Below, piece after piece: positions 1 to 8,357 of a stretch of 64,000 nt of DNA; positions within the stretch are counted from its first letter, which is position 1, and each line of letters begins with the position of its first letter. Below the pieces are notes generated by a model that saw nothing but the letters and a program-made list of their open reading frames with translations, made no database searches and was not told the DNA's origin. Where the stretch lies: assembly GCF_001984215.1 (NCBI RefSeq), contig NZ_CP019420.1, forward strand, positions 6,014,001 to 6,078,000, read 5' to 3'. This DNA comes from Mycobacterium sp. MS1601. GTDB lineage: Bacteria > Actinomycetota > Actinomycetes > Mycobacteriales > Mycobacteriaceae. Both the position numbers and the translations under genes were made by a program.

Positions 1-721
1 TGCGACGCTGCCGGTCGTGGTGTTCTTCCACGGCGGCGGGTTCGCCGTCGGCGATCTCGACACCTACGACGGCACCGCCCGACAGCACGCCGTCGGAGCA
101 GACGCGGTGGTGGTGTCGGTGGACTACCGCCTGGCTCCCGAACATCCGCATCCAGCGGCCGTGGACGACGCCTGGGCCGCCGTTGGCTGGGTGGCCGCCC
201 ACGCCGCCGAGTTCGGCGCCGACAGCTCCCGCCTGGCGGTCGCCGGCGATTCCGCGGGCGGAAACCTCGCGGCGGTGATGGCGCAGCTGGCACGTGACGA
301 ACCGGGCCTGGATCTGACCTTCCAACTGCTCTGGTATCCGACGGTGATGTGGGACAACTCGTTGCCGTCGTTCACCGAGAACGCCGAGGCACCCATTCTG
401 GATCTGCGCTCCATCGAGGCGTTCTCGGCGTGGTACGCCGGCGAGATCGACCCGGCAGACGTGCCCGCCACCCTGGCTCCGGGGCGCGCGGCCCACTTCG
501 ACGGACTGGCCCCGGCGTATGTCGCCGTCGCCGGCCACGACCCGCTGCGCGACGACGGGCTCACCTATGCCGAATTACTCTCGGCGGCAGGCGTTTCGGT
601 GACGGTCGACCACGCCGAGACATTGGTGCACGGCTACTTGGGCTTCGCTGGGGTGATCCCGGCCTGCACCGAGGCGATGGATCGCGGCTTATCGGCCCTG
701 CGGGCGGCACTGCACTCCTGA
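1..721 (+). CDS. Alpha/beta hydrolase of the hormone-sensitive lipase family, LipH/NlhH-like (5' end missing)
   Basis: The reading frame is open at the window edge (codons start at base 2), so the N-terminus, including the cap region, lies outside. The visible part begins just before the oxyanion-hole motif HGGGF. It continues through a nucleophile elbow GDSAGG, then HDPLRDD and VHGYLGF, which supply the Asp and His of the catalytic triad. This layout defines the HSL/NlhH carboxylesterase family, cytosolic enzymes that hydrolyse short-chain esters. The gene stops at TGA 719-721, and nine bases later a flavin monooxygenase start codon follows. Pairing of LipH-type esterases with a Baeyer-Villiger monooxygenase upstream of metK resembles the M. 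tuberculosis Rv1399c/Rv1393c neighbourhood, from memory. The natural substrate is unknown. Family assignment is firm; the exact ortholog is inferred. Confidence 0.9.
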   Translation, partial: ATLPVVVFFHGGGFAVGDLDTYDGTARQHAVGADAVVVSVDYRLAPEHPHPAAVDDAWAAVGWVAAHAAEFGADSSRLAVAGDSAGGNLAAVMAQLARDEPGLDLTFQLLWYPTVMWDNSLPSFTENAEAPILDLRSIEAFSAWYAGEIDPADVPATLAPGRAAHFDGLAPAYVAVAGHDPLRDDGLTYAELLSAAGVSVTVDHAETLVHGYLGFAGVIPACTEAMDRGLSALRAALHS

Positions 722-729
722 GTGTGGTG

Positions 730-807
730 ATGCCCGGGCACCACTGCGTGATCGTCGGCGCCGGGTTCTCCGGGATCGGTGCCGCGATCAAACTCTGGGC
801 ATTCTGA
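730..807 (+). pseudogene. N-terminal stub of a Baeyer-Villiger-type flavin monooxygenase
   Basis: The 25-codon stub begins MPGHHCVIVGAGFSGIG, the FAD-binding Rossmann glycine motif (GAGFSG) with which class B flavoprotein monooxygenases start. It then reads AAIKL, and after that point homology stops: three more codons (WAF) and a TGA follow. A C-terminal remnant of the same kind of enzyme lies at 3424-3720 on the same strand, so the two pieces probably come from one gene whose middle was lost when the intervening island arrived. M. tuberculosis has monooxygenase Rv1393c at the matching position before metK. The stub cannot encode a working enzyme. Confidence 0.75.
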
Positions 808-868
808 GGTCGTCTTTGCGGCTGTACTTCTCTGGTGCCGTCGGGCGCGGCGGCGGATGCCGGTTGGG

Positions 869-1500
869 TTAGTCCGTGAATCGGTCGATGTCGGGGCGCG
901 CATGTGGTCCCCGGAGCCAGAACATCGGGTAGCGGTCGCTGGTTCCGTCGAACACTCCGCCTGGGCCGGTGAACATGTACATGACGCGGCAGATCTCGGC
1001 CATCGGGACCACTGCCTTGTGGGACAGTGCGACGTCGCGACCCTCAACGCTGAACGGCTGCGGCATCAGTGTGTAGCCCTGGTCTGCGTCAAGCTGTGCA
1101 ACGTCGTCCTGCCAGCCTGGCCAGCGGAGGTCTTCGTAGAACCGGTCCAGCCCACCGGTGAGAGCAGACCAGACCAGATCGAAGTGGGTCCACTCACCGC
1201 ACTCTAGCCAAGCCAACGTGGCTGGCGCCCAATACCAGATACGGTGGTGCGCTCCTGGAAATGCGCCCCAGTTGAGCGCAAACACGCCACCGAGGACATC
1301 GATGGCGCACATGCCGGCCCGCAGACCGGACGTCATGAGGTCGAGAAAGGCTGGCATGTCCGCGGTTCCGCCGCCGAAGAGTTTCAGCCAGCCGTGATCG
1401 GCAGAACCGTATTCGGACCCTCGCGTGCCCACGACCGGATACGCTGCCACACAGTGGAATCCGCGATGATCAAGTCATCAAGTGTGCGCTGGTCACACAT
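869..1500 (-). pseudogene. DUF2625 family gene with internal deletion and frameshift
   Basis: Reading leftward, an ATG at 1500, preceded by AAGGA at a good distance, starts MCDQRTLDDLI...VWQRIRSWAREGP, which matches the start of DUF2625 proteins. That frame hits a stop near 1385. The rest of the family (DHGWLKLFGGG, then VLGGVFALNWGAF, then LDRFYEDLRWPGW, then VPMAEICRVMYM) is in another frame, open from about 1450 to TAA/TGA near 869. Family members carry roughly 35 more residues between these two parts, so a short out-of-frame deletion near 1390-1400 is the likely cause. A shortened product of 193 aa from GTG 1450 remains possible. DUF2625 has no settled biochemical role; related proteins often sit in contact-toxin immunity islands. 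Confidence 0.7.
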
Positions 1501-1602
1501 CCGAGATCCTTGCCATCCAGACAGGGTACGCATCGTGCATTCTCGGCGTGAGGTTGCTGCGGATCAGATCGGGCCCGAGTGGTGGCGTTTGTCGTGTGAA
1601 CC

Positions 1603-2007
1603 TCATGGGGTTCCTCGTTGTGCGGCGGTGATGGTCCGGAGTCGCTGCAGTTCGCCGTGGGCGGCGGCCAGTTCTTGCTGTAGTTGCTTGATTTGGGATT
1701 TGGGTGCGGCGATGTCGGCGCCGTAGGGGTGTTTCTGGCTGCGCAGTTGATCACGCAGTGCAGCGGTAATGCTGCTATTCCCGGTCGCCGTATCGGGCGG
1801 AGGTTCGGCTGATCGCGGTGCGGCTGTGGTGGCCGCGGCACGGATCCCCTGTTCCAGATCGGGATGGTTGTAGATGGTCTTGCGGGCGACGTGGGCGTAG
1901 TTGGCCACGGCGTTGATGTTGATGTCCAGACCCTTTTTCTGCATCTCGCGCAGCGCTTTTCGGATCTTGGCGCTGGCGAGCAGAGCGTCGGTGGATCGTG
2001 GGGTCAC
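1603..2007 (-). CDS. TnpC/DUF6262-like accessory protein of a Tn554-type transposon (orphan)
   Basis: This 134-aa protein has an N-terminal helix-turn-helix-like part (about residues 8-50: RKALREMQKKGLDININAVA, then ARKTIYNHPDLEQGI). A variable linker follows, and a C-terminal coiled coil lies at about residues 95-125 (KSQIKQLQQELAAAHGELQRLR). The layout is that of DUF6262/TnpC, the small third protein encoded behind the two tyrosine recombinases of Tn554-like elements, where it helps set orientation and frequency of transposition. No recombinase gene is found on either side, so it is a leftover and not part of a working element. It marks the surrounding DNA as acquired. No upstream partner with a stop overlapping this start was seen. 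Confidence 0.65.
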   Translation of the reverse strand: MTPRSTDALLASAKIRKALREMQKKGLDININAVANYAHVARKTIYNHPDLEQGIRAAATTAAPRSAEPPPDTATGNSSITAALRDQLRSQKHPYGADIAAPKSQIKQLQQELAAAHGELQRLRTITAAQRGTP

Positions 2008-2060
2008 GGCGCTCCGGTGGCGGCCGATAAGTACGGGTTATCTCGTCGGGAAGTCGTGGA

Positions 2061-2543
2061 ATGGGAAAACGATGCGAGCCGACTGCAGTGGGAGAACTCC
2101 AGTACCCGCAGCTGGCAGCTGACCCAACCGCTCGGCGCCGGTTGCGGGATGAAATCGACAACCCCACCCCGAACATCCGGCCCTCCTCAGAACGCGCCAA
2201 CATCAACGCCGAGATGCGCGACACCAACGCCACCCGAACCGTGCCACTAGGTTCCGGACAGCAAGACGACTCCGAATCGTCTGAATCACGCTCGGGCACC
2301 AGTAGCTCGCAGCAACGCGATGACCGCGGCGGCAACAAAGACCGCAAAAACTCCTCCAACAACGGCAGCAAGAAGAAAGACGACAAAAGAAGAGCGAACC
2401 GAAGAAGAAAAAACGCGACACCCAAGCACAGAAGAAACGCAAACGCCAAAACCGGTGACACGAAGTCGAACTCACCAAACCGCGGCGCCGCCACGAGCGC
2501 CTACAGTGATCGAAAACCCCACGCAAGCAGAAAAGAGGTTGTG
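2061..2543 (+). other. Low-complexity, Lys/Arg/Ser-rich open segment upstream of the ankyrin gene
   Basis: The frame of the ankyrin gene stays open upstream to 2061, but the encoded stretch is highly charged and repetitive (runs such as DDSESSESRSG and KKKDDKRRANRRR). It shows no recognisable domain. The segment from about 2320 to 2540 is much richer in A on the coding strand than the rest of the window. A good ribosome site (AAAAGAGG at 2531-2538) in front of ATG 2544 argues that the ankyrin protein starts there and that this region is separate. It could be the degraded tail of an upstream effector gene, since such disordered basic tails occur in secreted toxins, but no toxin domain can be seen. 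Function unknown. Confidence 0.4.
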
Positions 2544-2957
2544 ATGGTGCGGACTCCGCTGCACATGTTCGATATGGAGTATGACGTGGAGGAGTACTTG
2601 GCGTTGGTGGCCAGCGGCAAGCACGACGTCAACGCTCAAGACGCCGACGGCTTAACCCCCCTGCACTACGCCGCCGAACAGGGACAATCGGAGATCGTCG
2701 CAGCGCTGTTGGATGCTGGCGCTGACCCCAACATTCAAGACAGACGGTTCGGCAACACCGCTTTCTCTTGGATCGTGATGAGGTGCGATGTGCCGACCGT
2801 CAAGAAAGCCATCGCCTGTGGCGGGAATCCGACCATCGCCAACCACTACGGCAACGACGCCACCAATCTCGCCGGCCGCGATCCAGAGGTCATCGTCCCG
2901 CTCATGCGCGAGACCGCCCGCAAGTTCGGCGTTACTGACGACAGTGCGGCGCCATGA
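2544..2957 (+). CDS. Small ankyrin-repeat protein
   Basis: The 137-aa product contains an ankyrin core: DVNAQDADGLTPLHYAAEQGQ, then EIVAALLDAGADPNIQD (about residues 32-72), followed by two weaker repeats ending near residue 120. The consensus G-TPLHYAA and LL-GADPN signatures are clear. ATG 2544 was chosen because AAAAGAGG lies five bases upstream; the frame is open further back but into low-complexity sequence. The TGA overlaps the next ATG (ATGA at 2954-2957), so the two genes are translationally coupled. Short ankyrin proteins paired with DUF4241-type proteins in accessory islands are commonly immunity proteins of polymorphic toxin systems. That role is inferred from context, as no toxin gene is visible. 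Confidence 0.75.
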   Translation: MVRTPLHMFDMEYDVEEYLALVASGKHDVNAQDADGLTPLHYAAEQGQSEIVAALLDAGADPNIQDRRFGNTAFSWIVMRCDVPTVKKAIACGGNPTIANHYGNDATNLAGRDPEVIVPLMRETARKFGVTDDSAAP

Positions 2958-3211
2958 TCCTCATCGAGGACTTCCTGGTCGGACACACCGACCGCTACAC
3001 CAATACCAGTGAACTGGAACTCGACACTCTCACCCCACTACCCATGCACTACGCCAACATCCCCGCCAGCGACCGCGAACACAACATCATCGTCAGCCAC
3101 AGCGGCTACGGCGACGGAGCCTTCCCCATCCTGCTCACCAGCGACACCGATGGCCCGCTGGCCATCCACATCGACTTCGGCGTACTCAACACCGGCGAAG
3201 ACGACGAATAA
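2954..3211 (+). CDS. Small acidic protein resembling the C-terminal part of DUF4241
   Basis: The 85-aa product ends with IIVSHSGYGDGAFPILL, then PLAIHIDFGVLN, close to the C-terminal signature of DUF4241 proteins (a G-x-G-D-G-x-(Y/F)-P-V/I core followed by a hydrophobic strand with a conserved Asp-Phe). Full-length members have about 200 residues, so this is either a trimmed relative or a fragment. It overlaps the ankyrin gene by four bases and ends in an acidic tail (GEDDE). Acidic small partners are typical of immunity proteins, but no binding partner is seen. The region after it, 3212-3423, has no supported gene and is less GC-rich than its surroundings. Confidence 0.5.
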   Translation: MILIEDFLVGHTDRYTNTSELELDTLTPLPMHYANIPASDREHNIIVSHSGYGDGAFPILLTSDTDGPLAIHIDFGVLNTGEDDE

Positions 3212-3423
3212 ACACGACATCTCCTGCCATGCAGTCCAATGCGGGCCACAGTCAGTGCTGAGCAAGCCCATGGGCAGACGGCGCCGCAACTACCAGGTGT
3301 GTCAACGGATCCACCTACACACGGGTAACACGCGAACTCTATGCATCCCCATCACATACACATATCGAACAAGCACGAACCAGCAAGAACGCTGAAACTT
3401 CGGCCCTGCCTTACAGATAAGAC

Positions 3424-3720
3424 TGCTGGCCATCGAACCCATCACCGCGGTGCGCCCCGCCGGTGTGCAGACCGCAGACGGTGAACTGCATCAGCTCGAC
3501 GTACTGGTACTGGCCACCGGATTCAACGTCATGGACATCGACGCGACCGGCTACCCGATCACCGGCGCCGGCGGGCAGTCGCTGGCACCGGCAGATCTTC
3601 TGGCAGGACAGCTGCGCGCAGGCCAACAGCTACTACTTCGACAAGCACGGAGATGTGCCGCTACGGCAGGCCCGACTCAGCACGCCGGTCAGACGTCGCC
3701 ACGCGGGAACCGCTGCGGGA
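3424..3720 (+). pseudogene. C-terminal remnants of the flavin monooxygenase
   Basis: From about 3424 the frame that includes 3450 reads LLAIEPITAV, GVQTADGELHQLDVLVLATGF and then NVMDID. LATGF is the conserved ATG-type motif near the second nucleotide-binding region of Baeyer-Villiger monooxygenases. Similarity stops near 3590, and a different frame then reads QIFWQDSCAQANSYYFDKHGD, which looks like the C-terminal end of the same family, ending at a stop near 3723. At least one further internal deletion therefore separates the two pieces. With the stub at 730-807 this completes a decayed gene. The metK-linked position fits an Rv1393c relative (from memory). Confidence 0.7.
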
Positions 3721-3749
3721 TGAGGGCGCCGCTGGCGGCACGGTGGACA

Positions 3750-4457
3750 TCAAAATGCGCGCAGGGCCAACTCGCCCACCGTGTTCACCACCGCGGTGGG
3801 TACCGGGCCGTCGGGATCGAGCCGGTGTCCCGGCCGCACCAGGCGGACGGTGGAGATGCCGGACTCCAGCGCACCGCGGACATCACGGGCGGAGGCGGCG
3901 ACGTGCACCACCTCCTCGCCCAGCAGATTTCGGGCCCGCCGGTAGATCGCCGGGTCGGGTTTGTAGGCGCCGAGCCGCTCGGAGGACAGCACAAGATCGG
4001 GATCGACAAGCGCATACGCACGGGTGGTACGCGCCAGCGCGTCGTCGACGTTGGAGAGGATGCCGATGCGGGCATGCTCGGACACCGCAGCCAGTCCTTC
4101 GGCGACGTCGGGCCACAGCGGCCAGTCGGCGACGCCGGCTTGGACACGGGCGATGTCGGCGTCCGGATCAGCCGACAGGCCCAGCGCCGAATACGCGGCG
4201 TCCAGCGCATCCCGCGAGATCGAGGCGAAGGATACCCACTGCTCGCGGAGGTCGACCAGCCGCTGTGCCTCTTTGTTGCGGCGGTCCCACTCGTCGTAGA
4301 GCTGCTCACCGCTGACCGCCCACCCCCGCTCACGGGCGAGCTCGTCGAACACAGCCGACCCGCCCCGGCGTGAGTCGGTCAGCGCGCTGAACAGATCAAA
4401 CGTGACGACCCTCAGACGGAAGCCTTGAGGTCGTCGACTTTGTTCAGTTGCTCCCAT
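3750..4457 (-). CDS. HAD-superfamily hydrolase, haloacid dehalogenase-like
   Basis: The 235-aa product has the HAD motifs in order. Motif I is [12 protein letters not shown], with the nucleophilic Asp at about residue 20; motif II is ILSNVDD; motif III is [11 protein letters not shown] with its conserved Lys; motif IV is [16 protein letters not shown]. The alpha-helical cap between motifs I and II resembles type II 2-haloacid dehalogenases. The substrate could be a halo-acid or a phosphate ester and cannot be told from sequence. The only in-frame start before motif I is ATG 4457, so the gene overlaps the end of metK by 46 bases and is probably co-transcribed with it. It borders the monooxygenase wreck downstream. 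Confidence 0.8.
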   Translation of the reverse strand: MGATEQSRRPQGFRLRVVTFDLFSALTDSRRGGSAVFDELARERGWAVSGEQLYDEWDRRNKEAQRLVDLREQWVSFASISRDALDAAYSALGLSADPDADIARVQAGVADWPLWPDVAEGLAAVSEHARIGILSNVDDALARTTRAYALVDPDLVLSSERLGAYKPDPAIYRRARNLLGEEVVHVAASARDVRGALESGISTVRLVRPGHRLDPDGPVPTAVVNTVGELALRAF

Positions 4458-5611
4458 GGCAGCTCGATGTCGGTGCGGCCGAAGTGGCCGTACGCGGCAG
4501 TCTGCGCGTAGATGGGGCGCAGCAGGTCCAGGTCGCGCACGATCGCGCCGGGACGCAGATCGAACACCGAGGTGATGGCCTTCTCGATGCGGGCCGGATC
4601 CACGGTTTCGGTGCCGAAGGTCTCGACGAACAGACCCACGGGGGCGGCCTTGCCGATGGCGTAGGCCACCTGGACCTCGACGCGCTCGGCCAGACCGGCG
4701 GCGACGACGTTCTTGGCCACCCAGCGCATTGCGTACGCGGCGGAGCGGTCCACCTTTGACGGATCCTTGCCGGAGAAGGCGCCACCGCCGTGGCGGGCCC
4801 AGCCGCCGTAGGTGTCGACGATGATCTTGCGGCCGGTCAGCCCCGCGTCGCCCATGGGGCCGCCGAGCACGAACTTGCCGGTCGGATTGACCAACAGCCG
4901 GAAGTCGGAGGTGTCCAGTGTCTCGTGGGCGAGGTCGTCGAGAACGGTGTTGACCACCTTCTCGCGGATGTCCGGCGCCAGCAGCGTGTCCAGGTCGATG
5001 TCGGCGGCGTGCTGCGTGGAGAGCACCACGGTGTCCAGCCGCACCGGGGTGGTGCCGTCGTACTGGATGGTGACCTGGGTCTTGCCGTCAGGTCGCAGGT
5101 ACGGCAACACGCCGTTCTTGCGGACCTCGGTCAGGCGGCGCGACAGCCGGTGTGCCAGTGCGATAGGCAGCGGCATCAGTTCCGGGGTGTCCTTGATGGC
5201 ATAACCGAACATCAGGCCCTGGTCGCCGGCGCCCTGGAGGTCCAGCGGATCGGCGGCGCCTTCGACGCGCGTCTCGTGGGCGGTGTCCACACCTTGCGCG
5301 ATATCGGGTGACTGCGCACCGATGGCGATGTTGACGCCGCACGAGGCGCCGTCGAAGCCCTTGGTGGACGAGTCGTAGCCGATGTCGAGGATGCGGTCCC
5401 GGACGATCTTGGGGATGTCGGCGTAGGCGCTGGTGGTCACTTCACCGGCGACGTGGACCTGGCCGGTGGTGACCAACGTCTCGACGGCCACGCGTGAGCG
5501 CGGGTCCTCGGCCAGGAGCGCGTCGAGCACCGAGTCACTGATGGCGTCACAGATCTTGTCAGGATGCCCCTCGGTAACCGACTCGCTCGTGAACAGCCGT
5601 GCTTTGCTCAC
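4412..5611 (-). CDS. metK: S-adenosylmethionine synthase
   Basis: This 399-aa cytosolic enzyme makes S-adenosylmethionine from methionine and ATP, releasing phosphate and pyrophosphate. The ATP-binding stretch [12 protein letters not shown] is at residues 15-26. [10 protein letters not shown] follows near residue 130 and the glycine-rich phosphate loop GGGAFSGKD near residue 277; all are family hallmarks, and the length is typical. The start is GTG 5611 with GGAAGGG upstream. It is followed by the HAD gene (46-base overlap) and preceded by coaBC with a 134-base gap. The order metK-coaBC-rpoZ-gmk-mihF matches mycobacteria. No SAM riboswitch was recognised in the gap. Confidence 0.97.
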   Translation of the reverse strand: MSKARLFTSESVTEGHPDKICDAISDSVLDALLAEDPRSRVAVETLVTTGQVHVAGEVTTSAYADIPKIVRDRILDIGYDSSTKGFDGASCGVNIAIGAQSPDIAQGVDTAHETRVEGAADPLDLQGAGDQGLMFGYAIKDTPELMPLPIALAHRLSRRLTEVRKNGVLPYLRPDGKTQVTIQYDGTTPVRLDTVVLSTQHAADIDLDTLLAPDIREKVVNTVLDDLAHETLDTSDFRLLVNPTGKFVLGGPMGDAGLTGRKIIVDTYGGWARHGGGAFSGKDPSKVDRSAAYAMRWVAKNVVAAGLAERVEVQVAYAIGKAAPVGLFVETFGTETVDPARIEKAITSVFDLRPGAIVRDLDLLRPIYAQTAAYGHFGRTDIELPWEQLNKVDDLKASV

Positions 5612-5745
5612 GTCCCCATCCCTTCCGGCGCATGGCCCTCAATCAGAATTTAGCCAGGCGAAGTTTATCGCCAGTGTCATCGTCAGCCCCCGCAGAGTGC
5701 CTTTCAGGCGCGGGCGTAGGCAAATCGAAGCAGACAGTCGCCCAC

Positions 5746-7002
5746 CTAGTGTGTCCCAGATTGAAGGAGCTGTCCGATCGCGTCCACAATACGGCTCGCC
5801 ATGAGTGTTTTGGAGCCGTGCTCCAACGCTGCTTCGGTGCCGTCGGCGGCCAGCAGCCAGCCGTCGTTGCTGTCCACCTCGAAAGCGCGGCCCTCCCCGA
5901 CGGCGTTGACCACCAGCAGGTCACACCCCTTGCGCGCCAGTTTGGCGCGGGCATGGAACAACACGTCTCCCGAGGCGTCGCCGGTCTCGGCTGCGAAGCC
6001 GACGATGGCCTGCATATTGGGCAGCTGTCCGTCGGCACGGGCGCGTACCGCGCCGGCCAGCACGTCGTCGTTGCGCACCAGGTCGATCGCGGACGGCTCC
6101 GACGCGCCGCCCTTTTTCATCTTGGTGGTTGCCACCTGTGCGGGGCGAAAGTCGGCGACCGCGGCCGCCATCACCAACACATTGAAGTCAGGGGCGTGTT
6201 TGGACACCGCGTCGCGCAGTTGTGCGGCCGAACCGATGTGCTCGACGTGCACACTCGCCGGGTCCACGAGACCAGCCGTATTGCCCGCGATCAGCGTGAC
6301 GTCGGCGCCGCGCTGGGCGGCGACCCGCGCCACGGCGTATCCCTGCTTTCCGGAGCTGCGGTTGCCCAGGAAGCGCACCGGGTCCAGGGGTTCGCGGGTG
6401 CCACCGGCGGTGACGAGGATCTTGACCCCGGCCAGGTCCAGCGGGAGGGCATCGGAGCGTTCCAGCAGCAGCTGGGCGAAAGTGGTGATTTCCTCGGGCT
6501 CGGGCAGCCGGCCCGGTCCGGTGTCGGCGCCGGTGAGGCGGCCGGAGGCGGGTTCGAGCACCACGGCGCCGCGGCTGCGCAGGGTCGCGACATTGGCCAC
6601 GGTGGCCGGGTGCAGCCACATCTCGGTGTGCATGGCCGGGGCGAAGAGCACCGGACAGCGTGCGGTCAGCAGGGTCGCCGTGAGCAGATCGTCAGCGCGG
6701 CCGCCGACGGCGCGGGCCAGCAGGTCGGCGGTGGCGGGAGCGATGACCACCAGGTCGGCTTCCTGGCCGAGCCGCACGTGGGGCACTTCGGAGACGTCCT
6801 CGAAGACACCCGTGTGCACGGGGTGGCCGGAGAGCGCCTCGAAGGTGGCAGAACCGACGAACCTCAGTGCGGACTCGGTGGGGATGACGCGGACGTCGTG
6901 GCCTGCTTCGGCGAGCTGACGGACCACCGAACAAGCCTTGTAGGCGGCGATTCCGCCGGCCACACCGACGACAACCCGTTTCCGGCTCATCCGCACTGCC
7001 AT
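5746..7002 (-). CDS. coaBC: Bifunctional phosphopantothenoylcysteine decarboxylase/phosphopantothenate-cysteine ligase
   Basis: This coenzyme A pathway enzyme of 418 aa catalyses two steps. The N-terminal flavoprotein CoaC half (about residues 8-190) decarboxylates phosphopantothenoylcysteine. Its signatures are GVAGGIAAYK, the GHPVH segment holding the catalytic His, and PAMHTEMW; many homologs have Asn where His follows PAM. The C-terminal CoaB half (about 195-415) joins phosphopantothenate to cysteine. It shows TAGGTREPLDPVR, NRSSGKQG, AAAVADFRP and the lysine cluster TTKMKKGG. A start further in (MSRKRVVVGV, five codons later) is also possible. The gene sits between rpoZ and metK as in other mycobacteria. 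Confidence 0.96.
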   Translation of the reverse strand: MAVRMSRKRVVVGVAGGIAAYKACSVVRQLAEAGHDVRVIPTESALRFVGSATFEALSGHPVHTGVFEDVSEVPHVRLGQEADLVVIAPATADLLARAVGGRADDLLTATLLTARCPVLFAPAMHTEMWLHPATVANVATLRSRGAVVLEPASGRLTGADTGPGRLPEPEEITTFAQLLLERSDALPLDLAGVKILVTAGGTREPLDPVRFLGNRSSGKQGYAVARVAAQRGADVTLIAGNTAGLVDPASVHVEHIGSAAQLRDAVSKHAPDFNVLVMAAAVADFRPAQVATTKMKKGGASEPSAIDLVRNDDVLAGAVRARADGQLPNMQAIVGFAAETGDASGDVLFHARAKLARKGCDLLVVNAVGEGRAFEVDSNDGWLLAADGTEAALEHGSKTLMASRIVDAIGQLLQSGTH

Positions 7003-7038
7003 CCGTTCACATGGCCCCCGAGCCTCATCGCGCGGTGT

Positions 7039-7362
7039 CTAGCTCTGTTCGCCTTCGGAGTGCTCGAGCAGGTCGCCGTGGATCTCGCGCATCGCGATCG
7101 ACAGCGGCTTCTCCTGCAGACCCGGCTCGACCAGCGGGCCGACATACTCGAGGATGCCGTCGCCGAGCTGGTTGTAGTAGTCGTTGATCTGCCGGGCACG
7201 CTTGGCGGCGTAGATCACCAGCGCGTACTTGCTGGAAGCGCGATCCAGCAGCTCGTCGATGGGCGGGTTGGTGATGCCCAGCGGCGTGTCGTAGGCACCC
7301 TGGAGGGAACCGCCCGCAGCCGCGTCGAGTTGGTCAACGGACAGCGTGTCGGGATTGGTCAC
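7039..7362 (-). CDS. rpoZ: DNA-directed RNA polymerase omega subunit
   Basis: This 107-aa small RNA polymerase subunit binds the beta-prime subunit and aids its folding and assembly. The conserved core [31 protein letters not shown] spans about residues 29-60 and is followed by the mycobacterial [17 protein letters not shown] segment. The length equals that of mycobacterial omega proteins. The start at 7362 was kept because it gives the usual N-terminus ([15 protein letters not shown]). It lies between gmk and coaBC, all leftward, which is the standard actinobacterial order and suggests a gmk-rpoZ-coaBC-metK transcription unit. Confidence 0.96.
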   Translation of the reverse strand: MTNPDTLSVDQLDAAAGGSLQGAYDTPLGITNPPIDELLDRASSKYALVIYAAKRARQINDYYNQLGDGILEYVGPLVEPGLQEKPLSIAMREIHGDLLEHSEGEQS

Positions 7363-7405
7363 GTAGAAGTCTCCTGGCGATTATTTGGATGCATTCACGA
7401 ACGCC

Positions 7406-8032
7406 TCAGGCGCTCGGCGCAGTTTCTGCCAGCAAGGATATCAATTCGGCGCAGGCAGTCTCCAATTGCCTGTTCACGACAATGACATCGAAGTCATTCT
7501 GCGCCGCCAATTCAGCCCTGGCGGTGTCGAGACGCCGCTGCATCACCTCGGGTGACTCGGTGCCGCGGCCGACGAGCCTGCGCTCGAGGTCATCCCAGCT
7601 GGGTGGGGCCAGGAACACCGAGGTGGCCTCCGGCATCGCCGCTTTGACGGACCGAGCGCCGGCCAGATCGACCTCGATGAGCACCGGTCGGCCTGCGGCC
7701 ATCGCGTCACGGACCGGCTGCGCCGGAGTTCCGGAGCGGTGCAGGCCGCGGTGGATCTCTGCCCATTCGAGCAGTTCGCCGCGATCGATCAGCTGCTGGA
7801 ACTGATCAGCGGACACAAAGTGATAGTCGACGCCGTCGACCTCCCCGGGGCGCGGGGCCCTGGTGGTGGCCGAGACGCTGAAGTGCAGGTCAGGTAGGCG
7901 TTCACGCAGGCACCGCACCACGGTCGACTTGCCGACCGCGGAGGGACCGGACAGCACGACCACCCGGCCTTGGCGCGCAGGGGCGCCAAGGCCGCGGTGT
8001 CCGTCGCCGTCCGATCCCCCGACAGCGATCAC
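7406..8032 (-). CDS. gmk: Guanylate kinase
   Basis: This 208-aa enzyme transfers phosphate from ATP to GMP, giving GDP in purine nucleotide recycling. The Walker A loop [10 protein letters not shown] is at residues 28-37. [19 protein letters not shown] (GMP-binding lobe) and [13 protein letters not shown] (Walker B-like region) follow in the usual order. An N-terminal extension of about 20 residues precedes the fold and is typical of mycobacterial Gmk. The start could lie a few codons inside. It begins eight bases after mihF ends, so the two are likely co-transcribed. Confidence 0.95.
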   Translation of the reverse strand: MIAVGGSDGDGHRGLGAPARQGRVVVLSGPSAVGKSTVVRCLRERLPDLHFSVSATTRAPRPGEVDGVDYHFVSADQFQQLIDRGELLEWAEIHRGLHRSGTPAQPVRDAMAAGRPVLIEVDLAGARSVKAAMPEATSVFLAPPSWDDLERRLVGRGTESPEVMQRRLDTARAELAAQNDFDVIVVNRQLETACAELISLLAETAPSA

Positions 8033-8039
8033 CGGCCTC

Positions 8040-8357
8040 TTACGAGGGATCGAACTTGTCCAGCAGCGCCTTGCGCTGCCGGTCGCCCAATCCGCGCAGG
8101 CGGCGGGTGGGAGCGATCTCCAGTTCGGTCATGATCTCCTGTGCCTTGACCTTGCCGACCTTCGGCAGGGCTTCCAGCAGTGCGGAGACCTTCATCTTGC
8201 CCAAGACCTCATCGGTCTCGGCGTCCTTGAGCACCTGGGACAGGTTGGTGCCGCCACGCTTGAGCCGATCTTTGAGCTCGGCTCGCGCTCGACGTGCGGC
8301 AGCAGCCTTCTCCAACGCTGCCGCGCGCTGTTCGTCGGTCAACTGGGGAAGGGCCAC
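8040..8357 (-). CDS. mihF: Mycobacterial integration host factor (nucleoid-associated protein)
   Basis: This 105-aa product matches actinobacterial [36 protein letters not shown] at the N-terminus, then [38 protein letters not shown], in which a helix-hairpin-helix-type DNA-binding segment (LPKVGKVKA) can be seen. This family is unrelated in sequence to E. coli IHF. It binds and bends chromosomal DNA and was first found through mycobacteriophage L5 integration. It is located just before gmk, as in M. tuberculosis (Rv1388-Rv1389). The start GTG/ATG near 8357 follows GGAGGA. Confidence 0.96.
   Translation of the reverse strand: MALPQLTDEQRAAALEKAAAARRARAELKDRLKRGGTNLSQVLKDAETDEVLGKMKVSALLEALPKVGKVKAQEIMTELEIAPTRRLRGLGDRQRKALLDKFDPS

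Larger units (their letters stand above)
808..3423. mobile_element. Acquired island replacing the middle of the flavin monooxygenase gene
   Basis: The 2.6 kb between the monooxygenase stub and its C-terminal remnant holds only accessory matter: a broken DUF2625 gene, an orphan TnpC-like gene, a low-complexity A-rich stretch and an ankyrin/DUF4241-like pair. Both outer boundaries fall inside one gene, which points to insertion with loss of roughly 300 host codons. No terminal inverted repeat, target duplication, transposase or integrase could be found, so the mechanism is unknown. The borders are set by where monooxygenase similarity ends and could be off by tens of bases. Confidence 0.55.

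Noticed and set aside
5612..5745. Possible SAM riboswitch before metK
   Set aside because: No conserved SAM-I, SAM-II or SAM-IV core could be traced by eye; a covariance-model search would decide.
5599..7485. 628-codon open frame on the plus strand
   Set aside because: It lies opposite coaBC and rpoZ, which are unmistakable; the translation is His/Gln/Gly-rich shadow sequence.
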